Positions 36,998-46,364 of a DNA stretch of 56,694 bases are shown in pieces. Within the stretch, counting starts at the first letter, position 1. Each line of letters begins with the position of its first letter. This stretch comes from Bacillus sp. FJAT-27245 (GTDB lineage Bacteria > Bacillota > Bacilli > Bacillales > Cytobacillaceae). The notes beneath the pieces were generated by a model. That model worked only from the letters and a program-made list of their open reading frames with translations. It did not search any database and was not told where the DNA came from. The stretch lies in contig NZ_LIGI01000001.1 in assembly GCF_001273955.1 (NCBI RefSeq), positions 3,100,492 to 3,157,185 on the forward strand. The letters are read 5' to 3'. The translations under genes were made by a program, and so were the position numbers.

Positions 36998-37037
36998 AAA
37001 GAGGCATCCGCAAAATAAATACTGTGGATGCCTCTTT
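36998..37037. terminator. Bidirectional terminator between mnmM and ytpB
   Basis: AAAGAGGCATCC (36998-37009) / GGATGCCTCTTT (37026-37037), A-rich 5' and T-containing 3' flanks on both strands. Confidence 0.88.
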
Positions 37038-37038
37038 G

Positions 37039-38109
37039 TTAATTTGGCATGACTTTTTGGAAAAAACGGTAGGCGATGCCGTTAACATAGAAAAATCGGC
37101 TGACAGGGCCGCCATACTTGATGATTTTTTTCGCAAGCTTCCGGACCCCTTCCTGCTTGCGGACCTTTTCGTCGGACAAGTAAATGCCCAGCAGGCCCCG
37201 GTTGATCAGCCTATGGAATCGCTGGTTCGGCAGCCCTTCCGTATGCCGGTCCGCCTCTTCCATAAAATGCCTCAGCCTATTGAACAGCGTTTCCTGGTTT
37301 TTGTAATAAAAGCAGAAATTCAAATCCCCGCCCGCGAGGTCCTCCTCCTGGTCGATGAAATAATCAAGCAGGATATGAAGCCCCTGGATATAAGGGAAAT
37401 AACCGTTCATCACCTTTTCCGCTTCCCGTTCGCTAAAATCGCTCCCAAGGGCATACGAGACAAGGCAGAAAATGCCGAGCGTCGAACCGGAGCAGGCGGA
37501 AAATTCGTACCACTCCATTTCCGGCATCCGTGTTTTATGCCGCGCAAACCATTCCTGCAGGCGTGGTTCCCTCTCTTCAGGGGTAACATGCTTATGTACC
37601 TGAAGCTCGCAGTAGAAGCCGCACAATTCGAGAAGGTGGTCCCTGATAACCGGATACCTCTCCATGGAAGCGAGGACTGAGTTGCATTTTCCGACAAGCT
37701 CTGCAAGGTAACCGCCATCATCCCTGTCCTCACGCTTGCTGTAGTAATCACCGTGCGGCTCGCCCGGGATGAGCGCATCGAACATCGCATCATGGAGGCT
37801 TGCAAAATCATCCGGGTCAAGCGACGTACTCCTGTCGCAAAGATTATCAAGATAATCGCTAATTGTCTGGTAGGCAACGATGAACGAAATCGCCTTTTTA
37901 TACTCTTCTTTTGCGATGAGCGCGAGGATGGCCCCGCCTTCGCAATGGAACGCTTTCGTGTCTATGCTCGCCAAAGCCTGTGTGCGCAGTTCCTTATTCG
38001 GGATGGCTTCGGCCCTTTTTTTCCAATAAGATAATTCGTCTTTAACTGCCGGGAAAATCTTCCGGTATGTTGTAGCCATTAAACTGGCCGGTTTCATTGG
38101 GATTGCCAT
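37039..38109 (-). CDS. ytpB: Tetraprenyl-beta-curcumene synthase YtpB
   Basis: A 356-residue class IB terpene synthase (DUF2600). The conserved metal-binding region reads TISDYLDNLCDRSTSLDPDDF (first about 17 residues of that box), with CEGGAILAL before it and the second acidic cluster FIDQEEDLAGGDLN late. In B. subtilis it makes the C35 head of sesquarterpenes from heptaprenyl diphosphate. ATG at 38109 follows AGGTGAT; a GTG three codons earlier lies inside that site. Leftward, behind ytpA. Confidence 0.88.
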   Translation of the reverse strand: MAIPMKPASLMATTYRKIFPAVKDELSYWKKRAEAIPNKELRTQALASIDTKAFHCEGGAILALIAKEEYKKAISFIVAYQTISDYLDNLCDRSTSLDPDDFASLHDAMFDALIPGEPHGDYYSKREDRDDGGYLAELVGKCNSVLASMERYPVIRDHLLELCGFYCELQVHKHVTPEEREPRLQEWFARHKTRMPEMEWYEFSACSGSTLGIFCLVSYALGSDFSEREAEKVMNGYFPYIQGLHILLDYFIDQEEDLAGGDLNFCFYYKNQETLFNRLRHFMEEADRHTEGLPNQRFHRLINRGLLGIYLSDEKVRKQEGVRKLAKKIIKYGGPVSRFFYVNGIAYRFFQKVMPN

Positions 38110-38125
38110 TGTTATCACCTATCAT

Positions 38126-38199
38126 TCGAAAAGCACGGGCTTCTGGAATCCGGGACGGGTTAATCCCCGTGCCTGATATCACTTGTGGATGCCCGTGCT
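38126..38199 (-). terminator. Terminator of ytpA
   Basis: AGCACGGGC (38132-38140) / GCCCGTGCT (38191-38199) with an internal structured loop; minus strand continues TTTCG. Confidence 0.65.
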
Positions 38200-38212
38200 G
38201 GCATTTTGTAGT

Positions 38213-39019
38213 CTAGTCAATTACATAACCGATTTCCCGCAACTGGCCATTGACAAAGTCGTGGGCGTATTCAAATACCTTGTCACGCTCGGGTTCATTG
38301 AAGATTTCATGGTAGAATTCCGGCCATTCCTTGATCCTTTTTTCCGATAGCGGCGCCTGGTTGAACCAGCTCCTGACCGCTTTCTTGCTGACAATCAAAT
38401 CATTCCCCGCCTGCATGACAAGCGCTGGGACGTCCTGGATGTGCCCAAGATCATGGAACGCTGCTTTCATCGCATCCTGCAGCTCCCGGTACCACCTGAC
38501 CGAAACCTTCGTCACATAAAGAGTGTCATTCAAATCAAATTCCTGGACTTCCTTGTTCCGTGTCGCCATCTTAACCGTAATCCCCGATTTCATTCTTAGT
38601 GAAGGGATTACAAGGTTGAGGCCATAGGAAAGGAAGTTGATAAACTTTGGCGGCTCATGGACAAGCCCGAGGCATGGAGATGACAGAATCACTCCAGCTA
38701 TTGTCAGTTTTTCTTCCTGCAGGAGCCTGATGGCAATCAGCCCGCCCATGCTATGCCCCAACAGGAAAACCGGCAAGCCGTATATATACGCCGCCTCTAT
38801 CCATTCCTTCACTTCAGTTAAATATTCATCAAACGAATCGATATGGCCACGGTATGCGCGCGTGGTCATCCCCTGGCCGGGAAGGTCGCCCATGATGACA
38901 TGGAACCCGGATGAGCGCCACATTTCAATCAGCCACCCGTAGCGCCTATGATGCTCCATCGCTCCGTGCACCATCACGATGACGGCTTTTGCTTCGCCGT
39001 CTGCTTCCCATTTCCACAT
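38213..39019 (-). CDS. ytpA: Alpha/beta hydrolase (phospholipase) YtpA
   Basis: A 268-residue monoacylglycerol-lipase-like hydrolase with MVHGAMEHHRRYGWL (oxyanion loop), nucleophile elbow LLGHSMGGL, and acid and base near NDLIVS and FYHEIFNEP. B. subtilis YtpA is implicated in forming the lysophospholipid antibiotic bacilysocin; that role is by orthology. AGGAGG precedes ATG at 39019. A GCGCAAGCGCC repeat starts 24 bp upstream. Confidence 0.87.
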   Translation of the reverse strand: MWKWEADGEAKAVIVMVHGAMEHHRRYGWLIEMWRSSGFHVIMGDLPGQGMTTRAYRGHIDSFDEYLTEVKEWIEAAYIYGLPVFLLGHSMGGLIAIRLLQEEKLTIAGVILSSPCLGLVHEPPKFINFLSYGLNLVIPSLRMKSGITVKMATRNKEVQEFDLNDTLYVTKVSVRWYRELQDAMKAAFHDLGHIQDVPALVMQAGNDLIVSKKAVRSWFNQAPLSEKRIKEWPEFYHEIFNEPERDKVFEYAHDFVNGQLREIGYVID

Positions 39020-39042
39020 AAATCTTCCTCCTAGCACAAAAT

Positions 39043-39117
39043 GCGCAAGCGCCTTGATTAGCCCCGACAAGCGCTGAAGGACCGAAGCGAACTCGAGGGG
39101 CTAGACGCTGAGCTGGA
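39043..39117. repeat. GCGCAAGCGCC intergenic repeat, short copy
   Basis: A 75-bp element starting GCGCAAGCGCC and ending GACGCTGAGCTGGA; TAGCCCC and GGGGCTA inside it can form a 7-bp stem. It is related at both ends to 28264-28390. It occupies the leader of ytpA. Confidence 0.75.
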
Positions 39118-39301
39118 TTACAATAACTTTATTCGAGTTATTCACAAAGTTCTATATTATGAATACTTAAGCAGCAACCGAAAACTAACGTTAAAAGAAT
39201 AATAACATAGAATTGTCCCCGTGATACCCATTTTGCTTTGCAAGTAATGGACATAATCCGGTACACTTTCAATGTATGAAAAAGATAAAGGGGAGTATTC
39301 A

Positions 39302-39826
39302 ATGATCTATCCGTATAAAGGCAAGTATCCGCAAATAGATGAAACCGCATTCATCGCAGATTACGTCACCATTTCGGGCGATGTGGCAATCGGCCCTGAA
39401 TCAAGTGTCTGGTACAACACGGTCATCCGGGGCGATATCGCGCCTACAATCATCGGCAAAAAGGTCAATATCCAGGACAATTCCGTCCTCCACCAAAGCC
39501 CCGGCAACCCGCTCATCCTCGAGGATGAAGTAACGGTCGGCCATCAGTGCACATTGCACAGCTGCATCGTCCGGAAAAACGCGCTAATCGGGATGGGCTC
39601 CATTATCCTCGACAAGGCTGAAATAGGCGAAGGCGCCTTTATCGGGGCTGGGAGCCTCGTTCCTCCCGGCAAAAAAATCCCTCCCCGGACACTGGCGCTC
39701 GGAAGACCGGCAAAAGTTGTCCGCGAACTAAACGAGGAAGACATTAAGGAGATGGAGAGGATTACAAGGGAATATGCCGAAAAAGCCCAGTATTATAAGG
39801 GCCTTACACCCCTAAACCTGAAATAA
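39302..39826 (+). CDS. ytoA: Gamma-carbonic-anhydrase-like hexapeptide protein YtoA
   Basis: A 174-residue left-handed beta-helix protein of the YrdA/gamma-CA group. Hexapeptide repeats start at DETAFIADYVTISGDVAIG, and candidate metal histidines lie in SVLHQSPG, VGHQCTLHSC. Whether it hydrates CO2 is unproven for YtoA. AAAGGGGAG precedes ATG at 39302. Convergent with asnB across a shared terminator. Confidence 0.87.
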   Translation: MIYPYKGKYPQIDETAFIADYVTISGDVAIGPESSVWYNTVIRGDIAPTIIGKKVNIQDNSVLHQSPGNPLILEDEVTVGHQCTLHSCIVRKNALIGMGSIILDKAEIGEGAFIGAGSLVPPGKKIPPRTLALGRPAKVVRELNEEDIKEMERITREYAEKAQYYKGLTPLNLK

Positions 39827-39856
39827 GCAGATCAATCGCGGCCAGCGACTTTTGAT

Positions 39857-39902
39857 AAAAAAGCAAGGAGCTCCCCTCTATACAAGCGGGAAGCTCCTTT
39901 TT
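39857..39902. terminator. Bidirectional terminator between ytoA and asnB
   Basis: AAGGAGCT (39865-39872) / AGCTCCTT (39892-39899), extended by CCC/GGG, then TTTTTAAC; A-rich on the left side. Confidence 0.85.
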
Positions 39903-39911
39903 AACAACATT

Positions 39912-41801
39912 CTAATTCATGGCCTGATACGATTGCTTCGCGCCAAAGGAATACTTATCTTCAACGTACACTTGATGCCAAACCATGAACATCAGTACTG
40001 TCCAGATTTTCCGGCTGTTGTCTGCTTTTCCGAGGCAGTGGTCATCGAGCAGCTTAAGCAGGTACTGCTTGTTGAACAAGTGGTCCGTGTTGCTCTCGCG
40101 GATGATATCCTTTGCCCATGAGTTCATTTCGTCCTTCAGCCAGTGGCGGATTGGCACTGGGAAGCCAAGCTTCTTCCTGTTGAGTACATGCGCGGGAACA
40201 AAGCTTTCGGCCGCTTTCCTTAAAATATACTTCGTTGTGCCGTTGGCCGTTTTCAAATCGGCTGGAATCCTTGAGGCGATGTCAAACACTTCCTTATCCA
40301 GGAACGGTACCCGGAGTTCGAGTGAGTGCGCCATCGTCATTTTATCCGCCTTCAACAGAATGTCTCCGCGCATCCACGTATGGATATCGATATACTGCAT
40401 CCGGTCGACTGGATTATAGCCTTCGCTTTCAGAATATAGCTTTTTCGTAATATCGGTAAAATCAAGCCCTTCGCGGTACACGTTCAGCAATTCGCGCTTT
40501 TCTTCCTCGGTGAACATTTTCGCATTCCCGATATAGCGCTCCTCCATCGGGGTTACACCGCGTTCAATAAAGCTTTTGCCCCGTGTTCCTTCAGGCATCA
40601 TGCTGGCAATTCCTTTTAAAAGAACTTTCCCTACCCGTGGAATCTTGTTGAACACTTCGAGGTCGCCCGGTTCGCGGTATATATTGTATCCGCCGAACAA
40701 CTCGTCCGCGCCTTCACCAGACAGGACAACCGTTACATGCTTCCTGGCCTCGCGTGCGACGAAGTACAACGGAACACAGGCCGGATCGGCAAGCGGATCA
40801 TCCATATGCCACATGATTTTCGGAACCTCGGCCATATACTCCTCCGGGGTGATCACGTAACTGATATTTTCCACGCCGAGCCTATCGGCCGTTTCCTTCG
40901 CCACATCAATCTCACTGAAGCCGTCCCGCTCAAAGCCGACCGAAAACGTCTTGATGGCAGGATGGTATTCCTTCGCGATTGAGGCGATGATTGAAGAATC
41001 GATACCGCCGGACAGGAAAGAGCCGACAGGGACATCGCTCCGCATATGCATTTTAACTGAATCGAAAAGCACCTCCCTGATTTCCTTGACGAACTCATCC
41101 TCGGATTTCAAAACAGGAGTGAAATTCGCTTTCCAGTACCGTTTAATTTCCATTTTCCCGCCGGCTTTTTTTGTAAAATAATGGCCCGGCTCAAGTTTAT
41201 GGATTCCTTCTGTCATCGTCTCCGGCTCCGGAACGAATTGATATGTCAGATAATGCTGGAGCGAATCATAATTCAGCTCCTCTTTGTTGAGCGCAAGCAG
41301 GATGCTCTTTTTCTCTGAGGCAAAAAACGTCTTGCCATCGCCTTCATAATAAAAGAACGGCTTGATTCCAAAATGGTCGCGGGCGCCGAACAGCGTCTTT
41401 TCCTGTTTGTCCCAAATGACAAACGCAAACATCCCGCGCAGCTTCTGGACAGCCTTTTCCTTCAGATGGCTGTACAGGGCGAGGATGACTTCCGTATCCG
41501 AACTTGTCGAAAATGTCAGCCCTTCCTTTACTAGCTCTTCACGAAGCTCGACATAGTTGTAGACCTCGCCATTGAAAATAATCCAATAACGTTCGTTTTC
41601 ATATGTCAGCGGCTGGGCGCCACATTCGATATCAATAATGCTCAATCGCCTGAAGCCAAACTGCACATGCTCGTCAAAATAGTATCCATCATCATCCGGC
41701 CCGCGATGGGTAATGATATCATTCATGCATTTAAAAATCTTCTTTTCATCGTCCCTGAAACTTTGTTCTTGTTCATGGACACAACCGATAAAACCGCACA
41801 T
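39912..41801 (-). CDS. asnB: Asparagine synthetase (glutamine-hydrolysing) AsnB
   Basis: A 629-residue two-domain enzyme making asparagine from aspartate, glutamine and ATP. After Met removal the N-terminal Cys2 nucleophile is in MCGFIGCVH; the glutaminase region has ITHRGPDDDGYY and NGEVYNYVELR. The synthetase domain has SGGIDSSIIASIA (PP-loop) and SGEGADELFGGYN. ATG at 41801 follows TAGGTGA. The usual Bacillus neighbour order metK-asnB is kept. Confidence 0.95.
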   Translation of the reverse strand: MCGFIGCVHEQEQSFRDDEKKIFKCMNDIITHRGPDDDGYYFDEHVQFGFRRLSIIDIECGAQPLTYENERYWIIFNGEVYNYVELREELVKEGLTFSTSSDTEVILALYSHLKEKAVQKLRGMFAFVIWDKQEKTLFGARDHFGIKPFFYYEGDGKTFFASEKKSILLALNKEELNYDSLQHYLTYQFVPEPETMTEGIHKLEPGHYFTKKAGGKMEIKRYWKANFTPVLKSEDEFVKEIREVLFDSVKMHMRSDVPVGSFLSGGIDSSIIASIAKEYHPAIKTFSVGFERDGFSEIDVAKETADRLGVENISYVITPEEYMAEVPKIMWHMDDPLADPACVPLYFVAREARKHVTVVLSGEGADELFGGYNIYREPGDLEVFNKIPRVGKVLLKGIASMMPEGTRGKSFIERGVTPMEERYIGNAKMFTEEEKRELLNVYREGLDFTDITKKLYSESEGYNPVDRMQYIDIHTWMRGDILLKADKMTMAHSLELRVPFLDKEVFDIASRIPADLKTANGTTKYILRKAAESFVPAHVLNRKKLGFPVPIRHWLKDEMNSWAKDIIRESNTDHLFNKQYLLKLLDDHCLGKADNSRKIWTVLMFMVWHQVYVEDKYSFGAKQSYQAMN

Positions 41802-42109
41802 ATGTAGTTCACCTACTCCGATCATTGCTTTTTTTTGACTGTAATTATCCCTGCGGCATGCTTCCGTAAGAGGTGCAGCCAACAGTTTTAAATTCAAAGT
41901 CACTTGGTTATGTTTACTCGTTAAATGGCCGTTACTTCGGCACCACTTAATACTACCATTTTTCAGAAAAAAATTGCACTTGCAGCCGAAGGAAAATTAC
42001 GGAACACATGGATTTTAGTCCAAAACCGCGTCCCCAACCTCCTTTTCCTTTATTGACGCAAATAAAAAACGGGAGTTACATGATATCATGCAACTCCCGT
42101 TAAGCACAA
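41802..42109. other. Gap between metK and asnB
   Basis: 308 bp, A+T-rich. It holds the metK terminator at its right end (42061-42101) and presumably the asnB promoter; no clear -35/-10 pair, operator or small gene was seen. Confidence 0.5.
42061..42101 (-). terminator. Terminator of metK
   Basis: AACGGGAGTT (42068-42077) / AACTCCCGTT (42092-42101) with an extended palindromic loop ATGATATCAT; minus strand continues TTTTATT. Confidence 0.92.
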
Positions 42110-43309
42110 TTATTTGGATGCCTGTTCCTTCAATGCGTCAGCCTTGTCGGTACGCTCCCATGGGAGGTCGACATCATTGCGGCCAAAGTGGCCATAGGCG
42201 GCTGTTTGTTTGTAGATTGGCTTGCGAAGATCAAGCATGTTGATGATTCCGGCAGGGCGAAGATCAAAGTTGTTCTCAATGAGTTCAACAAGAACCTCTT
42301 CGCTTACATTGCCAGTTCCAAATGTATCAACCGAAATCGATACAGGACGGGCAACCCCAATCGCGTAGGCAAGCTGGACTTCTACCTTGTCAGCAAGGCC
42401 TGCGGCAACAAGATTTTTCGCTACATAGCGCGCTGCGTATGCGGCGGAACGGTCAACCTTTGTCGGATCCTTTCCGGAGAAAGCACCACCGCCGTGGCGC
42501 GCATAGCCGCCATACGTATCAACGATGATCTTCCGGCCGGTAAGTCCGGCATCCCCTTGAGGGCCGCCGATGACGAAACGTCCGGTCGGGTTGATGAAGT
42601 ATTTTGTCTTGTCATCCATAAGGTCCTGCGGAACAACAGGGCCGATAACATGCTTTTTCAGGTCGCTCTGGATCTGTTCAAGCGTAGCTTCCGGGCCATG
42701 CTGGGTTGAAATAACAATTGTATCAATTCGGACTGGATTATTGTTTTCATCATATTCAACCGTTACCTGGGTTTTTCCATCCGGGCGCAGGTATGGAAGT
42801 GTTTCATCCTTGCGCACTTCTGTCAGCCTGCGGGAAAGCTTGTGTGCAAGCGAGATTGGAAGCGGCATTAGCTCTTCTGTTTCATTGCAGGCGAAACCGA
42901 ACATAAGTCCCTGGTCCCCCGCACCGATTGCTTCAATTTCCGCATCCGACATGCTGCCTTCACGGGCTTCAAGCGCCTGGTCAACGCCCATCGCGATATC
43001 GGCTGATTGCTCGTCAATTGACGTCAATACTGCGCATGTATCGGCATCGAAGCCATATTTCGCGCGTGTATAGCCAATTTCACGGATTGTCTCACGGACG
43101 ATTTTTGGGATATCAACATAAGTTGACGTTGTGATTTCACCCGCTACAAGGACAAGGCCTGTTGTAACGGAAGTTTCTGCAGCGACGCGGGCATTTGCGT
43201 CTTTTGCCAGGATCGCATCTAAAATCGAATCGGAAATCTGGTCGCAGATTTTGTCTGGATGGCCTTCAGTCACTGATTCAGACGTGAATAGTCGGCGTTT
43301 TGATGGCAT
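42110..43309 (-). CDS. metK: S-adenosylmethionine synthetase MetK
   Basis: A 399-residue methionine adenosyltransferase. It has [20 protein letters not shown] (ATP and metal binding), the signature [10 protein letters not shown], and [18 protein letters not shown] in the P-loop-like region. It makes SAM for the methyltransferases encoded nearby (mnmM, trmB) and, through recycling, for luxS. ATG at 43309 follows AGGAGG. Controlled by the S-box upstream. Confidence 0.97.
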   Translation of the reverse strand: MPSKRRLFTSESVTEGHPDKICDQISDSILDAILAKDANARVAAETSVTTGLVLVAGEITTSTYVDIPKIVRETIREIGYTRAKYGFDADTCAVLTSIDEQSADIAMGVDQALEAREGSMSDAEIEAIGAGDQGLMFGFACNETEELMPLPISLAHKLSRRLTEVRKDETLPYLRPDGKTQVTVEYDENNNPVRIDTIVISTQHGPEATLEQIQSDLKKHVIGPVVPQDLMDDKTKYFINPTGRFVIGGPQGDAGLTGRKIIVDTYGGYARHGGGAFSGKDPTKVDRSAAYAARYVAKNLVAAGLADKVEVQLAYAIGVARPVSISVDTFGTGNVSEEVLVELIENNFDLRPAGIINMLDLRKPIYKQTAAYGHFGRNDVDLPWERTDKADALKEQASK

Positions 43310-43480
43310 CTGGATTCCTCCTATATCTTCTTTATAAATGAGGTCAGCTGCATGGAACATTTCCGGCCTGCCTTGCAACCTCGGTTTCACGGTACTCATT
43401 TCCCTAAGTAGTATGAAGTAAACCTGGGGGTTTTATGAATACCCCGCTCCTTAAGATGCTGATTCGTAAGGCTGCAAATA

Positions 43481-43663
43481 AAAAACCTTCCCTTTTGAGG
43501 AAAGGTTGCATTGAGTGGTTTGCGCCTTTCACTCTTATCGTTCAAGGCATGCGCCTTGCATCAGGTTTGGCACCTTTTCCGGGAAATATTTCCCATAGGC
43601 AGGTTGCCGGGCTTCATAGGGCCTGTCCCTCCACCGGCTCAGGATAAGAGAGTATCCGTTCAA
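43481..43663 (-). promoter_or_regulatory. SAM-I (S-box) riboswitch of metK
   Basis: Minus strand shows the S-box signature: CTCTTATC at the 5' end, GGTGGAGGGACAGGCCC, TATGAAGCCCGGCAACC and the closing GATAAGAG, followed by a terminator AACCTTTCC / GGGAAGGTT (43484-43507) with a T-run. High SAM should stop transcription before metK. It occupies most of the 455-bp gap between metK and the DUF393 gene. Confidence 0.96.
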
Positions 43664-43669
43664 GGTAAA

Positions 43670-43697
43670 ATCATACCACACTGTCGAAGCATGTCAA
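43670..43697 (-). promoter_or_regulatory. Sigma-A promoter of the metK S-box leader
   Basis: Minus strand TTGACA (43697-43692), 16 bp, TATGAT (43675-43670); start expected near 43663. Confidence 0.82.
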
Positions 43698-43764
43698 TGA
43701 TTTTTATGAGAAAACCATCTTCAAAAACCATCTATTTTTCTTATGGTTTTTCATAAAAAAACCA

Positions 43765-44139
43765 TTAGATTGAACAGCTTCCATCCGCACACATTTCGCC
43801 CATCCATTTGACCCTGTTTCTGGCAATCCAATTGTAGATTGGAATTCCGGCTTTTGCGGCAAATGGGAGGTAAAGGAGAAGTGCCGGCAAGAAAGTTACA
43901 GGGAATTGGAGCAGCAGTTTCCTGACCGCAAAATAGCCTTTGTAAACCTTCCCGTCCCCGCCAATCAGGTGCAACTCCCTGCGAAGGTCGATTGCCCTGA
44001 AATCGGGCTTGCGGCCTTCCTTTTCATATTCTTGAAGAGAGAGCCACTGGACTCTTCCAAGCCAATCGATTTTTTCGGATTTCGCCTTCGACTTATTGCA
44101 AAGGACACAATTTCCGTCATACAGCGCCAGCAGCTTCAT
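43765..44139 (-). CDS. DUF393 thiol-disulfide oxidoreductase-like protein
   Basis: A 124-residue protein of the DCC (DUF393) family with YDGNCVLCNKSK near the N-terminus, the conserved DGxCxxC, and a hydrophobic stretch around 85-105 (VTFLPALLLYLPFAAKAG). Partner and redox role unknown. ATG at 44139 follows TGGAGGG. Divergent from pckA. Confidence 0.82.
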   Translation of the reverse strand: MKLLALYDGNCVLCNKSKAKSEKIDWLGRVQWLSLQEYEKEGRKPDFRAIDLRRELHLIGGDGKVYKGYFAVRKLLLQFPVTFLPALLLYLPFAAKAGIPIYNWIARNRVKWMGEMCADGSCSI

Positions 44140-44182
44140 TGAAAACCCTCCAAATTTATTATAAAAAAGATTGTTATTAGTA

Positions 44183-44210
44183 TAGACCAATTAGATGAAT
44201 GTGCTATACT
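44183..44210 (+). promoter_or_regulatory. pckA promoter overlapped by a CcpN-type operator
   Basis: TATACT (-10, 44205-44210) with TAGACC (-35, 44183-44188) 16 bp upstream. TGTGCTATACT at 44200-44210 fits the CcpN consensus TRTGHYATAYW and covers the -10. CcpN represses gluconeogenic genes including pckA in B. subtilis. Confidence 0.72.
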
Positions 44211-44264
44211 ATTCGTGGGATAAAAAAGCGCTTTATAAACAAAAGGCAAAGGGGAAATTAATAC

Positions 44265-45854
44265 ATGTTTGGTGTGCATAATCCAGAAACTCCGTTCAAG
44301 TTGCTGAATGAAGCAAACCTTCTAGTCCAGCTATCCGTTCCGGAATTAGTTGAAAAAGTGTTGAGCCGTGGTGAAGGGCTGCTGACATCGACAGGTGCAA
44401 TCAGCGTATCGACCGGTAAATATACAGGCCGTTCTCCTGAAGATAAGTTCATTGTCGAAGAAAAATCAAGCAGCGGCAAAATAGATTGGGGCCCAATTAA
44501 CCAGCCTATTTCAGAAGAAGCATTCTCTACTCTCTATAATAAAGTAATTGATTACTTAAAACAAAAAAATGAAATCTTCGTGTTTAATGGATTTGCTGGC
44601 GCGGATAAAAAATACAGGCTGCCAATCCAGGTTATCAATGAATACGCCTGGCACAACCTTTTCGCACACCAGCTATTCATCCGTCCCGAAGAGTCGGAAT
44701 TGCCTGGACATAATCTGGAATTCTCGATTATCTCCGCGCCCGGCTTCAAGGCCGACCCGGAAGTCGATGGAACGAAATCGGAAACGTTCATCATCATTTC
44801 TTTTGAAAAGCGAATCGTTCTGATCGGCGGAACGGAATATGCCGGAGAAATGAAGAAATCGATTTTTTCCGTTATGAATTATTTATTGCCCGAGGCTGGA
44901 ATCATGCCGATGCATTGTTCTGCCAACGTTGGGGTCGAAGGCGATGTAGCCCTGTTCTTCGGCTTGTCGGGCACAGGAAAAACGACCCTGTCCGCAGATG
45001 CGAACCGCCGCCTGATTGGTGACGACGAGCATGGCTGGTCCGCAAACGGCGTCTTCAATATCGAAGGTGGCTGCTATGCAAAAACGATCAACCTCAGCCG
45101 CGAAAAAGAACCGCAAATTTTTGATGCAATCTGCTTTGGTGCTGTCCTTGAAAACGTTGTCGTCAACCCGAACTCCCGCGCTGCCGACTATGATGACGGA
45201 TCGCTGACCGAGAATACGCGTGCCGCCTACCCGCTTGAAGCGATTAAGAACATCGTTTCGCCAAGCGTTGCCGGCCATCCGAACACAATTGTCTTTTTGA
45301 CGGCGGATGCTTTCGGTGTCTTGCCGCCAATTTCAAAACTGACGAAGGAACAGGCAATGTACCACTTCCTAAGCGGCTATACGTCCAAGTTGGCCGGAAC
45401 CGAGCGCGGCATTACCTCGCCGCAGGCAACGTTCTCCACCTGCTTCGGCGCGCCTTTCCTTCCACTCCCTGCCAAACGCTATGCGGAAATGCTCGGAGAA
45501 AAAATCCTTGAACACAACGCGCAGGTGTTTCTTGTCAACACTGGCTGGACCGGCGGTGAATATGGAACAGGCAGCCGGATGAAGCTTGCCTATACACGAG
45601 CGATGATCCAGGCCGCCCTTGAAGGCGAGTTAAGCAACATTGAAACGGTCCAGGACGACATTTTCGGCCTGCATGTTCCGCTTCATGTCCCTGGGGTTCC
45701 TGATGAAGTCCTGCAGCCGGAAAAGACTTGGGAGGACCCAAAAGCCTACCGCGTAAAGGCAATTGAACTTGCTGAAAAATTCCGCAGCAACTTCAATAAG
45801 TTTTCCGGCGTCGCTCCGGAGATCGCTGAAAAAGGCGGACCGATCATACAATAA
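44265..45854 (+). CDS. pckA: Phosphoenolpyruvate carboxykinase (ATP)
   Basis: A 529-residue gluconeogenic enzyme converting oxaloacetate and ATP to PEP. It has [13 protein letters not shown], the kinase-1a motif [13 protein letters not shown] (about 235), [18 protein letters not shown] and [12 protein letters not shown]. The ATG at 44265 follows AAAGGGG at rather long spacing. Terminated by a strong hairpin; convergent with ytmB. Confidence 0.96.
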   Translation: MFGVHNPETPFKLLNEANLLVQLSVPELVEKVLSRGEGLLTSTGAISVSTGKYTGRSPEDKFIVEEKSSSGKIDWGPINQPISEEAFSTLYNKVIDYLKQKNEIFVFNGFAGADKKYRLPIQVINEYAWHNLFAHQLFIRPEESELPGHNLEFSIISAPGFKADPEVDGTKSETFIIISFEKRIVLIGGTEYAGEMKKSIFSVMNYLLPEAGIMPMHCSANVGVEGDVALFFGLSGTGKTTLSADANRRLIGDDEHGWSANGVFNIEGGCYAKTINLSREKEPQIFDAICFGAVLENVVVNPNSRAADYDDGSLTENTRAAYPLEAIKNIVSPSVAGHPNTIVFLTADAFGVLPPISKLTKEQAMYHFLSGYTSKLAGTERGITSPQATFSTCFGAPFLPLPAKRYAEMLGEKILEHNAQVFLVNTGWTGGEYGTGSRMKLAYTRAMIQAALEGELSNIETVQDDIFGLHVPLHVPGVPDEVLQPEKTWEDPKAYRVKAIELAEKFRSNFNKFSGVAPEIAEKGGPIIQ

Positions 45855-45891
45855 GGAATTGTCGGCAGTTTGTTAATAAGGTAGGATAAAT

Positions 45892-45940
45892 AAAGCACGT
45901 GAGGAAAACGGAGCTGTTTCCCTCACGTGCTTTTGTTATT
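45892..45940 (+). terminator. Terminator of pckA
   Basis: GCACGTGAGG (45895-45904) / CCTCACGTGC (45921-45930) followed by TTTTGTTATT. Confidence 0.9.
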
Positions 45941-45952
45941 TCTTTATACTCG

Positions 45953-46290
45953 TGTGACATCTGGGACGAATTTTGGGCTTCTTTTGGCACTGTTCATGTA
46001 ATTTTTCTGACAACCTAACCCAATTTCAGCCTACGCTTGTCACATATCTAGGCTCTATCTGACAACCCAACCAAATTCCAGCCTCCGCTTGTCACATATC
46101 AGGGCTTTATTTGACAAGCTAATCCAATTCCTGCCTTCGCTTGTCACATATCGGGGATTTCTTACAACCACACCTGGATTTTGCCCTTTAGTTGCACTTA
46201 ACCGTGATTCGAGCGACACCCTAAACCAACTTTATACACGAGGTTATCACGCATCCAATTTTTGCAACACCCAATTCCAAACTGCTCTAC
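45953..46290. repeat. Intergenic repeat array C (six to seven 52-bp units)
   Basis: GACAA occurs at 46009, 46061 and 46113 and TTGTCACATATC at 46037, 46089 and 46141, all 52 bp apart. Degenerate units continue on both sides: GACAT 45956 and TTGGCACTG 45984; TACAA 46163 and TTGCACTT 46192; GACAC 46215 and TTATCAC 46244. TTGTCA and TGACAA face each other as a dyad in the middle units. The array fills the space between the pckA and ytmB terminators. Confidence 0.9.
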
Positions 46291-46292
46291 AA

Positions 46293-46323
46293 CAAAAAAA
46301 CGCCCCCGGCACGCCGCCGGGAG
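46293..46323 (-). terminator. Terminator of ytmB
   Basis: CCCCGGC (46304-46310) / GCCGGG (46316-46321); minus strand continues GTTTTTTTG. Confidence 0.87.
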
Positions 46324-46364
46324 CATTCATCATAGGCTTCTTTTCAACACTAAAACCATACCTA

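Noticed and set aside
45953-46290. CRISPR array
   Set aside because: The 52-bp units are contiguous and similar along their whole length; there are no unique spacers of constant size and no cas genes in the window.
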